A stretch of 48,095 nt of DNA from an uncultured Prevotella sp. (GTDB taxonomy: Bacteria; Bacteroidota; Bacteroidia; Bacteroidales; Bacteroidaceae): assembly GCA_934217675.1 (NCBI GenBank), contig CAKQCV010000016.1, positions 1-48,095 on the forward strand, given 5' to 3'. Each line of letters begins with the position of its first letter. Positions within the stretch are counted from its first letter, which is position 1. Of the stretch, positions 1 to 7,785 are shown piece by piece. A model generated the notes under the pieces. It was not told where the DNA came from. It searched no databases and saw nothing but the letters and a program-made list of their open reading frames with translations. Made by a program: the position numbers and the translations under genes.

Positions 1-113
1 TAAAGTTCGGCTGTTGGCACAGTGGCGAGCCCCCCGGCAATAATCTTTAGGGGGTCGGTTACGGCAAGTCCTGTACGTTTCTTTCCGTAGTCAATCGAAA
101 GAATTCTTCCCAC
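1..113 (-). CDS. ruvX: Holliday junction resolvase-like protein RuvX/YqgF (5' part only)
   Basis: The minus strand from 113 reads VGRILSIDYGKKRTGLAVTD, followed by a run resembling PLKIIAGGLATVPT. This is the conserved N-terminus of the YqgF/RuvX RNase H-fold family, in which the DYG motif carries a metal-binding Asp. The family acts in 16S rRNA 5'-end maturation and/or Holliday junction resolution. Only about 37 codons lie in the window; the rest continues past position 1. No in-frame ATG is visible upstream, so I chose the GTG at 113-111, which lies 13 nt after the stop of the SPOR gene. The two genes are probably co-transcribed. The family call is firm; the exact start is less so. Confidence 0.85.
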   Translation of the reverse strand, partial: MGRILSIDYGKKRTGLAVTDPLKIIAGGLATVPTAEL

Positions 114-126
114 AGTATTATTGCTC

Positions 127-615
127 TTACTGATGGTTATATAGCAACCATGCGTCAGGATACTGTGCTCTGAGCTGTGTGCGGCTTTGTATAGCCTCGC
201 TCTTCGAATCGAAAGTTGTTGCTACCACGCGATACATTCTTGTAGCAGAATCGTATGCTATCTGTGCTGCGTATCCTTTGTCCTTGAGTTGTCCTTGCAT
301 GCCTTCAGCATTTGCCTGTACAGAGTATGAACCAACAACAACGCTGAAATTTTTCAAGCCGGCACCGCTTATTACAGAATAGTTGCCCTGTCGAACTGGA
401 ACATTGTCAGAATTGTCGACTACAACGTTTTCTGTTGCAGGCTTCTCCACAACAGGAGTGACCACAGCTACATCCTCTGTTGTCTGTTCTGTCTTGTTGT
501 TGTCGGCAGCCTGTGCCTTTTCGTACATTTTGCGGTATGCCTTCTCGGAAGAGCCACAGCTTGTGAAAGCCATAGCCAGGAATAATCCTGCGCAAAGTAT
601 CGTATATTTTCTCAT
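127..615 (-). CDS. SPOR-domain lipoprotein
   Basis: This 162-residue protein starts with a lipoprotein signal peptide (MRKYTILCAGLFLAMAFTSC, Cys20 as the likely lipidated residue). A Lys/Gln/Val-rich linker follows to about residue 80. The C-terminus (about 88-160) has SPOR-domain features: KNFSVVVGSY, LKDKGYAAQIAYDS and MYRVVATTFDSKSEA. SPOR domains bind peptidoglycan stripped of stem peptides and often mark the division site, so the protein is probably periplasmic, tethered to a membrane and bound to the cell wall. It lies 13 nt upstream of ruvX on the same strand. The role in division is inferred from the domain only. Confidence 0.85.
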   Translation of the reverse strand: MRKYTILCAGLFLAMAFTSCGSSEKAYRKMYEKAQAADNNKTEQTTEDVAVVTPVVEKPATENVVVDNSDNVPVRQGNYSVISGAGLKNFSVVVGSYSVQANAEGMQGQLKDKGYAAQIAYDSATRMYRVVATTFDSKSEAIQSRTQLRAQYPDAWLLYNHQ

Positions 616-769
616 TTCTGTAAATTATTGTTTGTTATAAATAATACTTCATATTAAAAAATCTTTGCGAAGTTACATAAAATAGAAGTAAAACAGCCTG
701 ATGACGCATCTAAAGTTTGTTAAATGAAAGAAATACACGCCAAAGACAATAAAAAAACTGTATAAAGTA

Positions 770-799
770 TTGCAGTCACAGAAAAAAAGACTAAATTTG
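770..799 (+). promoter_or_regulatory. Bacteroidota-type promoter for the YtxH gene
   Basis: TTG at 770-772, 19 nt, then TAAATTTG at 792-799, matching the -33/-7 pattern of the Bacteroidota housekeeping sigma factor. The ATG of the next gene is 43 nt downstream. Confidence 0.6.
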
Positions 800-842
800 C
801 TATCAGAAATAAAACTATCGTTTAATTTAAATATCGAAGATT

Positions 843-1064
843 ATGAAGACATTAGGTTACATTGGAGCTTTCCTTGGTGGAGCTCTTGCCGGTACGGCTC
901 TTGGACTGTTGCTCGCTCCTGAAAAAGGAACTGACACGAGAGAGAAAATAACTGACGCTATTGATGACTTCTGCAAGCGTCATAGCATAAAACTGACACG
1001 CAAGGAAATGGGTGATTTGGCAGACGATATTCAGGATGCCGCAGCCGATTCAGAGGAAGTATAA
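843..1064 (+). CDS. YtxH domain-containing small protein
   Basis: This 73-residue protein has a Gly/Ala-rich hydrophobic segment (about residues 5-27, GAFLGGALAGTALGLLLAP), then EKGTDTREKI and a charged, helical C-terminus. This layout is typical of the YtxH family: one membrane helix with a small-residue zipper, then a cytosolic tail. The family is often linked to general or envelope stress, but its biochemical role is unknown. It is the first of three closely spaced genes (gaps of 15 and 20 nt), a set that looks like one transcript. Confidence 0.75.
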   Translation: MKTLGYIGAFLGGALAGTALGLLLAPEKGTDTREKITDAIDDFCKRHSIKLTRKEMGDLADDIQDAAADSEEV

Positions 1065-1079
1065 CGAAAAGCATACTGT

Positions 1080-1430
1080 ATGTTTTCAAGCGACAGAAAC
1101 ATAGAGATAATAGGCAAGCTCATAGAAACAGTCAAACACTATTTGGGATTACAGGCTGAATATGCCAAGTTGGGGGCTATAGACAAGACAGTGCGTCTGG
1201 TCACAGCACTTATTGTTGTGGCTATGCTTGCATTGATAATAATATTGGTTCTGATATTTATGTCGCTGGCTCTCACCGTGGCAATAGCACAGTATTTAGG
1301 CTATGCATGGGCTTTTTGCATCGTTGGATTGCTGTATTTCTTGGTATTTGTGATGTTTTTGCTCTTTAAGAAAGCACTCATCGAGAAACCTCTTGTGAAA
1401 TTTCTTACAACTCTATTGCTGGAGAATTAA
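1080..1430 (+). CDS. Phage-holin-family membrane protein (Holin_X-like)
   Basis: This 116-residue protein has an N-terminal amphipathic stretch (residues 1-38) and two strong membrane segments at about 41-70 (VTALIVVAMLALIIILVLIF) and 77-99 (WAFCIVGLLYFLVFVMFLLF). Two adjacent hydrophobic helices with short polar ends, placed next to a YtxH gene, match the chromosomal Actinobacteriophage-holin-like family common in Bacteroidota. No endolysin is nearby, so a lytic role is unlikely. It is the middle gene of the three-gene set and starts 15 nt after the YtxH stop. The family name is inferred from topology and context. Confidence 0.65.
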   Translation: MFSSDRNIEIIGKLIETVKHYLGLQAEYAKLGAIDKTVRLVTALIVVAMLALIIILVLIFMSLALTVAIAQYLGYAWAFCIVGLLYFLVFVMFLLFKKALIEKPLVKFLTTLLLEN

Positions 1431-1450
1431 GACTTAAAGGAGACTGTATT

Positions 1451-1699
1451 ATGGAACAGAATAAGGAGAGACGGACGCATTACAAGTCGTTGGGCGATAT
1501 TAGCCAACGAAAAGCGGAGCTGCTTGACTGTATACGCAAGGATCAAAGTGAAATGGCTGGACTTTGGAACGAAATGTTCAAGCCACAGAAGCGAACAAAG
1601 AAAAAGGGATTCAGTCTTCAAACTGCGATGAGCACAGGCGTTGGGGTTATCGACGGAGCACTTTTTGCTTGGAAGCTATATAGGAAATTTAAAAGATAA
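1451..1699 (+). CDS. Small basic hypothetical protein
   Basis: This 82-residue protein is very basic and charged (MEQNKERRTHYKSLGDISQR at the start, FKPQKRTKKKGF in the middle). It ends in a weakly hydrophobic C-terminus, TGVGVIDGALFAWKLYRKFK. The C-terminal segment could be an amphipathic or peripheral membrane helix. I do not recognise a named domain. It follows the holin-like gene by 20 nt, and the spacing suggests co-transcription with the YtxH and holin-like genes. A role with those two membrane proteins is guesswork. Confidence 0.65.
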   Translation: MEQNKERRTHYKSLGDISQRKAELLDCIRKDQSEMAGLWNEMFKPQKRTKKKGFSLQTAMSTGVGVIDGALFAWKLYRKFKR

Positions 1700-1821
1700 A
1701 GGCTTTAAGCCTGTGTCTGAGCATAAAAGGGGGAAGGGACTGCAAGCGGAATATTCAGCAGCGGTGTCTTCTCCCTTAGTGTTTCCTGTTGGATAGAAAA
1801 TCTATATTTTCTTTTGCGTAT

Positions 1822-2409
1822 ATGAATATACTGATTATAAATGCCAGTCCACGACGTAACGGTAATATCGACAGAATGCTCTCGTCAATGAAAGACGAGG
1901 CTGAGAGGCTGGAACATAATGTTGAGACTGTAAGGGTTGATACTCTGCAAGTGGCTCCTTGCAAGGGATGTATGGTATGCAGAAACCGTTTAGAATGTGT
2001 CTTGCCAGAAGATGGCGCACAGCAGGTGTTGCGGAAAATACAATGGTGTGATGTGCTGATAATCGGTGCACCATGTTACTGGGGTAATATACCAGGAGCA
2101 CTGAAAGTACTTTTTGATCGAATCGTATATGGTATGATGGGAGAGAACAAACTTGGGATACCGGTGCCGTTGCATAAGGGGAAGAAGGCTATTGTTGTTG
2201 CAACATCAACAACAATGTGGCCTTTTAATATAATTGCCAACCAGACAAGTGGGGTGAAAAGGGCATTGCGTGAAATTCTGAAATACAGTGGCTTCCACCT
2301 TGTGAAAACAATACAGAAAGGCGGAACGAAAAGTGGTAAACCATTGTCGGAAAAAACTTTGGATAGTTGTAGGCGAACTATAAGAAAACTATGCAAGGTT
2401 AAACAATGA
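1822..2409 (+). CDS. NADPH-dependent FMN reductase / flavodoxin-fold oxidoreductase
   Basis: The protein has 195 residues from the ATG at 1822; an upstream TTG at 1789 would add 11 residues unlike the family. It opens MNILIINASPRRNGNIDRML, the flavodoxin-like phosphate-binding loop of NAD(P)H-dependent FMN reductases. CKGCMVC at about 47-53 is the Cys pair seen in the iron-sulfur-flavoprotein-like subgroup. VLIIGAPCYWGNIPGALKVL (about 78-97) is the second FMN-contact region. It probably binds FMN and reduces small substrates with NAD(P)H; the substrate cannot be told. It stands alone, with a promoter-like element for the next gene just past its stop. Confidence 0.85.
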   Translation: MNILIINASPRRNGNIDRMLSSMKDEAERLEHNVETVRVDTLQVAPCKGCMVCRNRLECVLPEDGAQQVLRKIQWCDVLIIGAPCYWGNIPGALKVLFDRIVYGMMGENKLGIPVPLHKGKKAIVVATSTTMWPFNIIANQTSGVKRALREILKYSGFHLVKTIQKGGTKSGKPLSEKTLDSCRRTIRKLCKVKQ

Positions 2410-2416
2410 TAAAATG

Positions 2417-2448
2417 TTTGGTGCGAATAACTTAAAGAATTAATTTTG
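2417..2448 (+). promoter_or_regulatory. Bacteroidota-type promoter with almost no leader
   Basis: TTTG at 2417-2420, 20 nt, then TAATTTTG at 2441-2448. Only 8 nt separate the -7 box from the ATG at 2457, so the predicted transcript would have a 5' leader of a few bases at most. Confidence 0.5.
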
Positions 2449-2456
2449 CTGACATT

Positions 2457-3242
2457 ATGAAGCATAAATGTAATATAATATTGCTGTGCTCGATGTGTGG
2501 CATTGTAAATACCGCCATTGCACAGAACGAAAGCCTGGATATGAAACATACGTTTCGTAGTGGGCAGACTGTTGCTTCCGATTCTCTGTTTAGTGTTGAA
2601 ACAGGCAAGGCAATCAATAGAGACATTGACAAAGATGAAAAGGGGGCAATGTTGCAACCATATTCGCGCAATTCTTATTTCAACTATATTAACGCAGAAA
2701 AGGATTCGCTACACTTGCCATTGCTGACTATGCGTGGGCAGATGCCTCTGATGAACTGTCCGTATGCTACATGGTGGGGGCTTGATACATGGCAGCTGCA
2801 TAAAGGACTGAATATGAACCTTGGTGCATCGGTGTTCGCTTCCTTCGGTAAGGGGGCACCAAAAGGGGCAGGCTTTGCGCAAGATATTTCGCTTATGTAT
2901 GCTATGCCGCTTTCTAAACGTGTGTCGCTCGCGGTAGGAGGCTGGGTTAGCAATGCGTATTGGGCACACGACAGATTTACAGACGCAGGACTGAGTGCTG
3001 TGCTTGGATATAAAATAGATGATCATTGGGATGCTTACGTCTATGGGCGAAAGTCGATAATGAACAAACCTTTGCCTTATCGATTTACAACAATGCAAGA
3101 ATTAGGCGACCGTATAGGAGCCGCTGTGAAGTATAATTTCTCACCGAGTTTCAGTGTGCAACTGTCAGTTGAGGCTGTGGATTATAAAATGCCGAACTCA
3201 ATTCCAGAATCGCTAAACAACGGAATGAAGAGAACCCGATGA
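2457..3242 (+). CDS. Exported hypothetical protein, probable outer-membrane beta-barrel
   Basis: This 261-residue protein has a signal peptide ending at about residue 22 (LLCSMCGIVNTAIAQ). The rest is rich in alternating aromatic/hydrophobic and polar residues, e.g. GLNMNLGASVFASFG, RVSLAVGGWVSNAYW and WDAYVYGRKSI, and ends with FSVQLSVEAVDYKM. These look like amphipathic beta-strands of a small outer-membrane barrel. I do not recognise a named family. It has its own promoter-like element, and manA downstream has another, so it is probably monocistronic. The last residues (NNGMKRTR) do not end in the usual aromatic residue. Confidence 0.65.
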   Translation: MKHKCNIILLCSMCGIVNTAIAQNESLDMKHTFRSGQTVASDSLFSVETGKAINRDIDKDEKGAMLQPYSRNSYFNYINAEKDSLHLPLLTMRGQMPLMNCPYATWWGLDTWQLHKGLNMNLGASVFASFGKGAPKGAGFAQDISLMYAMPLSKRVSLAVGGWVSNAYWAHDRFTDAGLSAVLGYKIDDHWDAYVYGRKSIMNKPLPYRFTTMQELGDRIGAAVKYNFSPSFSVQLSVEAVDYKMPNSIPESLNNGMKRTR

Positions 3243-3272
3243 AACTTGATGTTGAAAAAACAGTGGATTTTC

Positions 3273-3303
3273 TTGTTTATGTAAACTGAAAAGTATAACT
3301 TTG
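3273..3303 (+). promoter_or_regulatory. Bacteroidota-type promoter for manA
   Basis: TTG at 3273-3275, 20 nt, then TAACTTTG at 3296-3303; the ATG of manA is 50 nt downstream. Confidence 0.6.
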
Positions 3304-3352
3304 ACGGCAAATTTGTATAAAGGATAATTTTACACATTAAAACGACAAGACG

Positions 3353-4396
3353 ATGGAAAAGTTATATCCATTATTATTTACTCCAAATCTGCATACCGTT
3401 GTATGGGGAGGAGACAGATTGTGTCCTTATAAAGGATTGGAACCAAAACAAGAGCCGGTTGGCGAGAGCTGGGAAGTAAGTGCTGTACCGTCGAGCACCA
3501 GTATAGTTAGCAATGGAATTTTTGCCGGTAGGGATTTGATATCTGTTGTCAATGAAATGCCAAAAGAAATTCTTGGGGAGAGTGTGTGTCAGAAGTACGA
3601 CAACAAACTGCCGCTGCTTGTGAAATTTATTGATGCAAAGCGCGACCTAAGTATACAAGTGCATCCTAACGATGAAATGGCAAAGCGTGTGCATGGAAAA
3701 TCTGGAAAAACAGAGATGTGGTATATTATCGATGCAAAACCAGGCAGTTATCTGTATGCAGGATTCAAAACACAAATTTCGGAATATGAATACAAAAAGA
3801 GAATTGCTGATGGCAGTATAACGGAAGTTCTTGCAAAACATGAGGTAAAACCGGGAGATGTATTCTATTTGCCGGCAGGTAGAGTTCATGCTATATGTAG
3901 CGGAATTTTGCTTGCAGAAGTTCAGCAGTCTTCAGATTTGACATATAGAATTTATGACTACAACAGACCGGGACTTGACGGAAAACCGCGTGAACTACAT
4001 ACGGAACTTGCAGCACAAGCTCTTGACTTTCATGTAGAAGACGAATACCGCACAATATATAAGGAAGACAGCAATCGCGCTAATTTGGTTATTGATTCGC
4101 CATATTTCAGTGTAAGAGTGACAGACTTAAGTGATACTTTTCACCGTAATCTGACAAAATATGACAGCTTTATAATTACGATGTGTATTAAAGGTGACTG
4201 CAAAATTGTGGTGCGCTCCACTGGAGATGAGATAATACTGAAAGAAGGAAACAGTTGTCTCATTCCTGCAACCATTGCTGATTACGATATTGTACCGCTT
4301 AAAGGAAAGGCAAGAGTACTTGATGCTTTTATTGATAATAAAGACAAAAGCTTAGCTCATAGAATAACACGATTCTTGCATCTTACAGAGAAATAA
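3353..4396 (+). CDS. manA: Mannose-6-phosphate isomerase, class I
   Basis: This enzyme (347 residues) interconverts mannose-6-phosphate and fructose-6-phosphate, feeding mannose into glycolysis or supplying GDP-sugar precursors. The metal-site residues of the cupin-fold type I family are visible: QVHPND at 102-107, Glu121 in KTEMWY, and His179 in LPAGRVHAI. A conserved block with LLAEVQQSSDLTYRIYDYNR follows. The length fits the short Firmicutes/Bacteroidota form rather than the longer enterobacterial one. It has its own promoter-like element and is followed by a hairpin, so it is likely transcribed alone. The C-terminal quarter is a degenerate second cupin half. Confidence 0.93.
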   Translation: MEKLYPLLFTPNLHTVVWGGDRLCPYKGLEPKQEPVGESWEVSAVPSSTSIVSNGIFAGRDLISVVNEMPKEILGESVCQKYDNKLPLLVKFIDAKRDLSIQVHPNDEMAKRVHGKSGKTEMWYIIDAKPGSYLYAGFKTQISEYEYKKRIADGSITEVLAKHEVKPGDVFYLPAGRVHAICSGILLAEVQQSSDLTYRIYDYNRPGLDGKPRELHTELAAQALDFHVEDEYRTIYKEDSNRANLVIDSPYFSVRVTDLSDTFHRNLTKYDSFIITMCIKGDCKIVVRSTGDEIILKEGNSCLIPATIADYDIVPLKGKARVLDAFIDNKDKSLAHRITRFLHLTEK

Positions 4397-4407
4397 GTAC
4401 ATGTTAG

Positions 4408-4435
4408 AAAACATGATGTGATGGATCATGTTTTT
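4408..4435 (+). terminator. Rho-independent terminator after manA
   Basis: A 10-bp stem AAAACATGAT (4408-4417) / ATCATGTTTT (4425-4434) with a 7-nt loop, ending in a T run, begins 11 nt after the manA stop. Confidence 0.6.
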
Positions 4436-4454
4436 AATCTCATGTCTCTTCCTT

Positions 4455-4513
4455 ATCCCTCACTGTATAAATTTGCTGATTAGAAGATGGTTACGACTGA
4501 AAAAGTGAGGGAT
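4455..4513. repeat. Inverted repeat ATCCCTCACT / AGTGAGGGAT
   Basis: Perfect 10-nt arms at 4455-4464 and 4504-4513, with a further GAGGGATGA copy right after the right arm. It lies in the gene-free manA-ffh interval; function unknown. Confidence 0.45.
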
Positions 4514-4551
4514 GAGGGATGAAATCAAAAATAAAATTTCTTATATTTTCA

Positions 4552-4614
4552 TGTCGGTCCTTATAAGGGTAAGCTTTTTATGTATTCTCAGCAATGAGAG
4601 TTGAAGGACTGGCA
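4552..4614 (+). ncRNA. Candidate structured RNA element upstream of ffh
   Basis: TGTCGGTCCTT (4552-4562) can pair along all 11 positions, with two G-U pairs, with AAGGACTGGCA (4604-4614). Inside it, TCTCA-GCAA-TGAGA (4586-4599) forms a stem capped by a GNRA tetraloop. A further hairpin (ACAGAGTG 4701-4708 / CGCTCTGT 4729-4736) and a terminator-like hairpin follow. The strand is assumed from the downstream terminator and a TAAATTTG box at 4468-4475 that lacks a clear -33 partner. No known RNA family was recognised. It is not the SRP RNA, whose conserved apical loop is missing. Confidence 0.3.
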
Positions 4615-4834
4615 GACTAATTGTTTGTCGTTTCAACACGAAGCCTTAAATTCTTTTTTTGTCAATCCGTTTAGATTTTGTTTAGAAAGAAATGTCACGC
4701 ACAGAGTGGAATCTTTTGAAAAAAATATCGCTCTGTTTCATATATGAACAAAAATAAATTGCACACTCGTTATATGGTGTGCGCATTTTTGGAAGAAAGT
4801 GTTTAAAATATTTTAAATACAAAGACTGTTGTTC
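4615..4834. other. Gene-free remainder of the manA-ffh interval
   Basis: I find no plausible reading frame here on either strand. It holds the ACAGAGTG/CGCTCTGT hairpin at 4701-4736 and the terminator-like hairpin at 4761-4790. The rest is AT-rich. Confidence 0.5.
4761..4790 (+). terminator. Terminator-like hairpin upstream of the ffh promoter
   Basis: GCACAC (4761-4766) pairs with GTGTGC (4777-4782) and is followed by GCATTTTT. It lies before the ffh promoter and more than 360 nt after the manA stop, so it may end a separate transcript from this interval. Confidence 0.4.
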
Positions 4835-4863
4835 TTGTTTTTTACCTTTAATGATTATATTTG
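4835..4863 (+). promoter_or_regulatory. Bacteroidota-type promoter for ffh
   Basis: TTG at 4835-4837, 18 nt, then TATATTTG at 4856-4863; the ffh ATG is 59 nt downstream. Confidence 0.6.
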
Positions 4864-4921
4864 CACTACCGTTTTGGGTAAAAACTTATAATTTAAGATA
4901 ACGAAAAAATATACATAACTT

Positions 4922-6286
4922 ATGTTTGAGAATCTAAGTGACAGACTTGAGCGTTCCTTTAAAATATTGAAGGGTGAAGGAAAAATTACAGAAATTAATG
5001 TTGCGGAAACGCTCAAAGATGTCCGCAGAGCCTTGACTGAGGCTGACGTGAACTACAAAGTGGCAAAGTCTTTTGTAGACACTGTTAAGAAAAAGGCTAT
5101 GGGTATGAATGTGCTCACAGCTGTGAAACCGGGGCAACTCATGGTGAAACTCGTACATGACGAGCTTGCTGAACTCATGGGTGGAGAGGCTGCAGAGCTG
5201 AAACTCGACGGAAAACCTTCTGTTATCCTTATGTCTGGTTTGCAAGGTTCTGGTAAAACAACGTTTAGCGGAAAACTTGCAAACTTGCTTAAAAGCAAAC
5301 AACGCAAGAATCCAATGCTTGTGGCTTGTGACGTTTATCGTCCTGCTGCCATAGAACAGCTCAAAGTAGTGGCTGAACAAATCGGTGTGCCAGTTTATAC
5401 AGAAGAAGAAAACAAGAATGTCGTGGAGATTGCCAATAATGCCATTAAAGAGGCTAAGGCAAAGGGATACGATGTTGTTATCATTGATACCGCCGGACGT
5501 CTCGCTGTTGACGAGCAAATGATGGATGAGATTGAAAGACTGAAAAATGCGGTTAATCCTAATGAAACTCTGTTTGTCGTTGACTCAATGACAGGACAGG
5601 ATGCTGTGAATACTGCTAAGACATTCAATGATCGCCTTGATTTCGATGGAGTTGTGCTCACAAAACTTGATGGTGATACTCGCGGTGGTGCGGCACTGAG
5701 CATCAGAACTGTAGTGACAAAGCCTATAAAATTTGTTGGTACTGGCGAAAAAATGGAGGCTATAGATGTGTTCCATCCATCACGTATGGCAGATCGTATC
5801 CTCGGAATGGGAGATATCGTCAGTTTGGTAGAGCGTGCGCAGGAGCAGTTTGACGAAGAAGAAGCAAAGCGCTTGCAGAAGAAGATTCAGAAGAACAAGT
5901 TTGACTTTAATGACTTCCTCGGACAGATTCAGCAGATAAAGAAAATGGGAAATCTGAAAGATCTTGCTTCGATGATTCCTGGAGTTGGCAAGGCTATCAA
6001 GGATGTGGATATTGACGATAATGCTTTCAAAGGCATTGAAGCAATCATTCTTAGTATGACACCAAAGGAACGTACGAATCCGGAATTGCTCAATACAAGT
6101 CGTAGGCAGAGGATAGCTAAAGGTTCTGGAACAAGTATTCAGGATGTGAATAGATTGATAAAGCAGTTTGACCAAACACGTAAGATGATGAAGATGGTGA
6201 CTGGCTCTAAGATGACACAGATGATGAACGCAATGAAGCACATGAAGGGCGGTATGCCTAATATGCCTGGAATGCCAAAAATTTAA
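4922..6286 (+). CDS. ffh: Signal recognition particle protein Ffh (SRP54)
   Basis: Ffh is the GTPase that, with SRP RNA, binds signal sequences of nascent membrane proteins and docks to FtsY. The 454-residue protein has the N domain (1-95), then the G domain with the P-loop GLQGSGKTT (106-114), DTAGR (189-193) and TKLDGDTRGGAALS (247-260). A Met-rich M domain follows and ends MPNMPGMPKI. The length is normal. It has its own promoter, and folD follows after 21 nt, so the pair may be co-transcribed. No SRP RNA gene was recognised in the window. Confidence 0.97.
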   Translation: MFENLSDRLERSFKILKGEGKITEINVAETLKDVRRALTEADVNYKVAKSFVDTVKKKAMGMNVLTAVKPGQLMVKLVHDELAELMGGEAAELKLDGKPSVILMSGLQGSGKTTFSGKLANLLKSKQRKNPMLVACDVYRPAAIEQLKVVAEQIGVPVYTEEENKNVVEIANNAIKEAKAKGYDVVIIDTAGRLAVDEQMMDEIERLKNAVNPNETLFVVDSMTGQDAVNTAKTFNDRLDFDGVVLTKLDGDTRGGAALSIRTVVTKPIKFVGTGEKMEAIDVFHPSRMADRILGMGDIVSLVERAQEQFDEEEAKRLQKKIQKNKFDFNDFLGQIQQIKKMGNLKDLASMIPGVGKAIKDVDIDDNAFKGIEAIILSMTPKERTNPELLNTSRRQRIAKGSGTSIQDVNRLIKQFDQTRKMMKMVTGSKMTQMMNAMKHMKGGMPNMPGMPKI

Positions 6287-6307
6287 TTAAATAAAAAAGA
6301 AAGAAAC

Positions 6308-7186
6308 ATGCAGCTAATCGATGGAAAGGCAACAGCGGCAGCCATTAAAGCGGAAATCGCTGCTGAGGTGAAAGATATTATGGCTCGTGGTGGAAAGCAA
6401 CCGCATCTTGCCGCAATTCTTGTGGGGCATGATGGCGGTAGCGAGACTTATGTTAAAAATAAGGTGTTGGCGTGTGAGGCTTGTGGCTTTAAAAGCACGC
6501 TAATCCGATTTGAAGAGAATGTGAGTGAAGAGAATCTGCTTGCCAAAGTACGCGAACTGAATGATGATGATGATGTTGACGGGTTTATCGTGCAGCTGCC
6601 ATTGCCACATCATATCGATGAGCAGAAAGTTATCATGGCTATAGACTACAGAAAGGATGTTGATGGTTTCCATCCTATCAATGTTGGTCGAATGGCAATT
6701 GGGTTGCCATGTTTCGTTTCTGCAACACCACTGGGAATTATCACGCTGCTCAGACGATATAACATAGAAACATCAGGTAAAAAATGCGTGATCCTTGGCA
6801 GAAGCAATATTGTTGGTAAGCCTATGGCTCAGCTTATGATGCAAAAACAATATGGTGACTCTACGGTTACTGTTTGTCATAGCCACTCAAAAACTCTGAA
6901 GCAAGAGTGTAAGGAGGCTGACATAATCATCGCTGCTATAGGGCAACCGAATTTTGTTACTGCAGATATGGTTAAAGATGGTGCTGTGGTTATTGATGTG
7001 GGCACAACAAGAGTGCCAGATGCCACACGCAAAAGTGGATTTAGATTGAATGGTGATGTGAAGTTTGATGAAGTGGCACCGAAATGCTCGTTCATTACTC
7101 CTGTACCTGGTGGGGTAGGACCGATGACAATATGTTCGCTGATGAAAAATACATTGGCTGCAGGGAAGAAGGAATTTTATAAATGA
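6308..7186 (+). CDS. folD: Bifunctional methylene-THF dehydrogenase / methenyl-THF cyclohydrolase
   Basis: FolD oxidises 5,10-methylene-THF with NADP and hydrolyses the product to 10-formyl-THF, supplying one-carbon units for purines and formyl-Met. The 292-residue protein shows YVKNK (48-52, Lys52 being the catalytic Lys), VQLPLP, the [14 protein letters not shown] block, the nucleotide-binding [14 protein letters not shown] and the signature [10 protein letters not shown] near the C-terminus. The length fits the family. Its stop overlaps the start of the next small TPR gene by 4 nt (ATGA), which indicates translational coupling. Confidence 0.96.
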   Translation: MQLIDGKATAAAIKAEIAAEVKDIMARGGKQPHLAAILVGHDGGSETYVKNKVLACEACGFKSTLIRFEENVSEENLLAKVRELNDDDDVDGFIVQLPLPHHIDEQKVIMAIDYRKDVDGFHPINVGRMAIGLPCFVSATPLGIITLLRRYNIETSGKKCVILGRSNIVGKPMAQLMMQKQYGDSTVTVCHSHSKTLKQECKEADIIIAAIGQPNFVTADMVKDGAVVIDVGTTRVPDATRKSGFRLNGDVKFDEVAPKCSFITPVPGGVGPMTICSLMKNTLAAGKKEFYK

Positions 7187-7383
7187 ACAATAACCTGGAA
7201 AGTATGACCGCAGAGGAATATTACATGAAAGGAAAAGAATTCCACCGGGCTGGAAATTGGCAAGAAGCTATACACTGCTATATTGAAGCTATAGAACTTG
7301 ATCCAGAAAGTCCAGCTGTTGAGGCTAAGAAAATGGTGGAGGATATACTCAACTTCTACAACAAGGACATGTATAACCCTTGA
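7183..7383 (+). CDS. Small single-TPR protein
   Basis: This 66-residue protein is essentially one tetratricopeptide repeat: [20 protein letters not shown] is the first helix and turn, and [16 protein letters not shown] the second helix. A short capping helix follows. One TPR normally serves protein-protein contact. It starts inside the folD stop codon (ATGA overlap), so it is probably translated by ribosomes finishing folD. Its partner is unknown. Similar small TPR genes next to folD seem common in this phylum, but I could not check that here. Confidence 0.75.
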   Translation: MNNNLESMTAEEYYMKGKEFHRAGNWQEAIHCYIEAIELDPESPAVEAKKMVEDILNFYNKDMYNP

Positions 7384-7485
7384 TGGCTTTCTTGAAAGGG
7401 ACGCATGAACTTGTAGTAGGTGGGGAGTGATAATTTAGAAAATACGACTAAAAAGAATATAGTAAGAGCTTATAGCGACAGTGTG

Positions 7486-7506
7486 GCGAAAAATAGACTT
7501 TTTCGC
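7486..7506. terminator. Perfect hairpin between the folD operon and korD
   Basis: GCGAAAAA (7486-7493) and TTTTTCGC (7499-7506) form an 8-bp stem with a TAGAC loop. Its Ts lie in the stem rather than after it. It may terminate the ffh-folD-TPR transcript or sit in the kor leader, 42 nt before the korD ATG. Confidence 0.4.
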
Positions 7507-7548
7507 AATGCTTGTTACTGTTACCCTTTAATTTAATTGGAAAAAGAC

Positions 7549-7782
7549 ATGGGAAAAATCAAAGGAGCTATTGTAGTGAACACAGACCGTTGCAAGGGTT
7601 GTTCACTGTGTGTCGTGGCTTGTCCGAAAGATGTAATTGCATTGTCTGACAAACACGTCAATGTTCATGGTTACCCTTACGCCGTGGCAGTGCATCCTGA
7701 CGAATGTATCGGATGTGCATCGTGTGGTATTGTATGTCCTGACGGATGTATCAGTGTTTACAAAAAACGAATGGAGGATTAA
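7549..7782 (+). CDS. korD: 2-oxoacid:ferredoxin oxidoreductase, ferredoxin-like delta subunit
   Basis: This 77-residue protein (from the ATG at 7549; an upstream TTG is less likely) has two 4Fe-4S motifs, CKGCSLCVVACP and CIGCASCGIVCP, typical of the delta subunit of KGOR/VOR enzymes. It passes electrons from the TPP-bound intermediate to external ferredoxin. It is the first gene of a four-gene run (delta, alpha, beta, gamma) with a 3-nt gap to the alpha subunit and a 4-nt overlap at the end. Either the kor or the vor name could apply, because sequence alone does not settle the substrate. Confidence 0.88.
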   Translation: MGKIKGAIVVNTDRCKGCSLCVVACPKDVIALSDKHVNVHGYPYAVAVHPDECIGCASCGIVCPDGCISVYKKRMED

Positions 7783-7785
7783 GCA

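Noticed and set aside
1080..1430. Prophage based on the holin-like gene
   Set aside because: No other phage gene is nearby; this family is commonly chromosomal and occurs with YtxH genes.
1700..1725. AGGCTTTAAGCCT palindrome as a terminator
   Set aside because: It has no loop and no T run, so it cannot form a normal terminator hairpin.
4440..4834. SRP RNA (4.5S) gene next to ffh
   Set aside because: The hallmark apical loop sequence (AGGTCAGGTCC-GGAA-GGAAGCAGC type) is missing, although the region is structured.
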